DNA from: Tabrizicola soli
GTDB lineage: Bacteria > Pseudomonadota > Alphaproteobacteria > Rhodobacterales > Rhodobacteraceae
Assembly: GCF_015999335.1 (NCBI RefSeq)
Contig: NZ_JAEACP010000003.1
Location: 62,001-126,000 of the forward strand
Direction: 5' to 3'
DNA length: 64,000 nucleotides
A program made the position numbers and the translations under genes. Below are positions 63,522 through 64,000 of the stretch, in pieces; position 1 is the first letter of the stretch; each line of letters begins with the position of its first letter. The notes beneath the pieces were generated by a model that worked only from the letters and a program-made list of their open reading frames with translations, was not told where the DNA came from and searched no databases.

Positions 63522-64000
63522 GGGCGCTTGACCGCAAGCTTCTGCGCGACCTGCGCCGGATCTGGGCGCAGGCGCTGGCCATCGCGCTGGTGCTGGGCTG
63601 CGGGATCATGGTCCTCGTCGGTGCGCAGGCCACCTTGCGCACCCTCGACGGCACGCTCGCCGCCTATTACGACCGCACCCGTTTTGCCGAGGTCTTCAGC
63701 ACCCTGAAACGCGCCCCGCGCGGGGTGCTGGACGATGTGGCACTGATCGACGGCGTGGCCCAGGTCGAGGGGCGGATCGCCACCCTTGCGCTGGTCCAGG
63801 TGCCCGGCATGGCGGTCCCCGCGACCGGACAGGTCATCTCCCATGCGTCGGAGGGCGCGGTCCTGAACCTGCCGGTGCTGCGCCGGGGAAGGATGCCGCT
63901 GCCCGACCGGCTGGACGAGGTCGCGCTCTCCGAACCCTTCGCCGAGGCGCATGGCCTTATCCCCGGCACCCAGCTGCGGGTGATCCTCGGCGGCCAGAGC
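63515..64000 (+). CDS. FtsX-like ABC permease (3' truncated)
   Basis: First 162 residues of a permease (start [20 protein letters not shown]). One N-terminal membrane helix ([20 protein letters not shown]) is followed by a periplasmic MacB_PCD-like domain ([20 protein letters not shown], then [20 protein letters not shown]). It begins 7 bases within the ATPase gene, is open to the right edge, and was judged coding by context and codon usage. With the ATPase it forms an exporter, probably of lipid or peptide-like substrate. Confidence 0.83.
   Translation, partial: MVRALDRKLLRDLRRIWAQALAIALVLGCGIMVLVGAQATLRTLDGTLAAYYDRTRFAEVFSTLKRAPRGVLDDVALIDGVAQVEGRIATLALVQVPGMAVPATGQVISHASEGAVLNLPVLRRGRMPLPDRLDEVALSEPFAEAHGLIPGTQLRVILGGQS

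Overview
The window is one contiguous, gene-dense piece of a GC-rich (hand counts mostly 65-75%) alphaproteobacterial chromosome, most likely Rhodobacterales (Paracoccaceae/Rhodobacteraceae). The reasons are the housekeeping set (RpoD, DnaG, HflK-HflC-DUF2065-Do protease, NrdR-RibD, SdhE, DUF2842, DUF1178, DUF6524), the strong GC bias at third codon positions, and short intergenic modules ending in GCCAAGAGGAAG that I associate with this order. I see no tRNA, rRNA, CRISPR array, transposase, integrase or phage gene.

Region 1 (1-12.5 kb) is a surface-glycan locus. A truncated polyamine-type binding protein and an amidase lie at the left edge. Then come a Gfo/Idh oxidoreductase, an acylneuraminate cytidylyltransferase and an SDR on the plus strand. 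On the minus strand are a NeuC/LegG-type hydrolysing UDP-GlcNAc 2-epimerase, two tandem Kdo-transferase-like (GT30) proteins and a NeuB-type nonulosonate synthase. Together these can in principle make and transfer a CMP-activated nine-carbon acid sugar. Between neuB and the epimerase sits a plus-strand cassette of lower GC with a GT-A glycosyltransferase, a GT25 and two unrelated sulfotransferases, which suggests a sulfated strain-variable glycan.

Region 2 (12.5-31.3 kb) is mostly housekeeping: a coupled glutathione peroxidase / HDAC-family / 2'-5' RNA ligase operon, Nudix and DUF1178 genes, MarR and XRE regulators around sdhE, an aspartate-type aminotransferase, an adrenodoxin-type ferredoxin, and a minus-strand run EF-hand protein, rpiA, gor, hflK, hflC, DUF2065 and Do protease. 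A coupled GST-GST-serine dehydratase operon, a DMT transporter and thiamine pyrophosphokinase follow.

Region 3 (31.4-44.4 kb) has a long Pro/Ala-rich protein of unknown role, DUF2842 with a decayed duplicate beside it, purA, arsC, a DUF6524-like/VOC pair, secG, pyrG, a beta-barrel-like protein behind an AT-rich leader, TerC, RlmJ, and a TerB protein coupled to a signal-less PhnD-like binding protein.

Region 4 (44.5-53 kb) is a polar amino-acid/opine-type ABC importer (ATPase, binding protein, two permeases) followed by two glutamine-synthetase-like ligases, a class I glutamine amidotransferase and an FAD amine oxidase. This is a plausible gamma-glutamyl-polyamine/amine catabolic operon. Region 5 (53-64 kb) holds ribD-nrdR, small exported and ABM-fold proteins, a 22-bp perfect inverted repeat beside a lower-GC orphan gene, rpoD, dnaG, a P2-type cation ATPase, and a divergent LolD/MacB-like ATPase plus FtsX-type permease running off the right edge.

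The observations most worth a second look are the split nonulosonate locus with paired GT30 enzymes and sulfotransferases, the palindromic element inserted in frame in one GT30 gene, the dispersed repeat families (one of which supplies a ribosome binding site), the decayed DUF2842 duplicate, and the double-GS amine operon. I did not find a system I could confidently call new.
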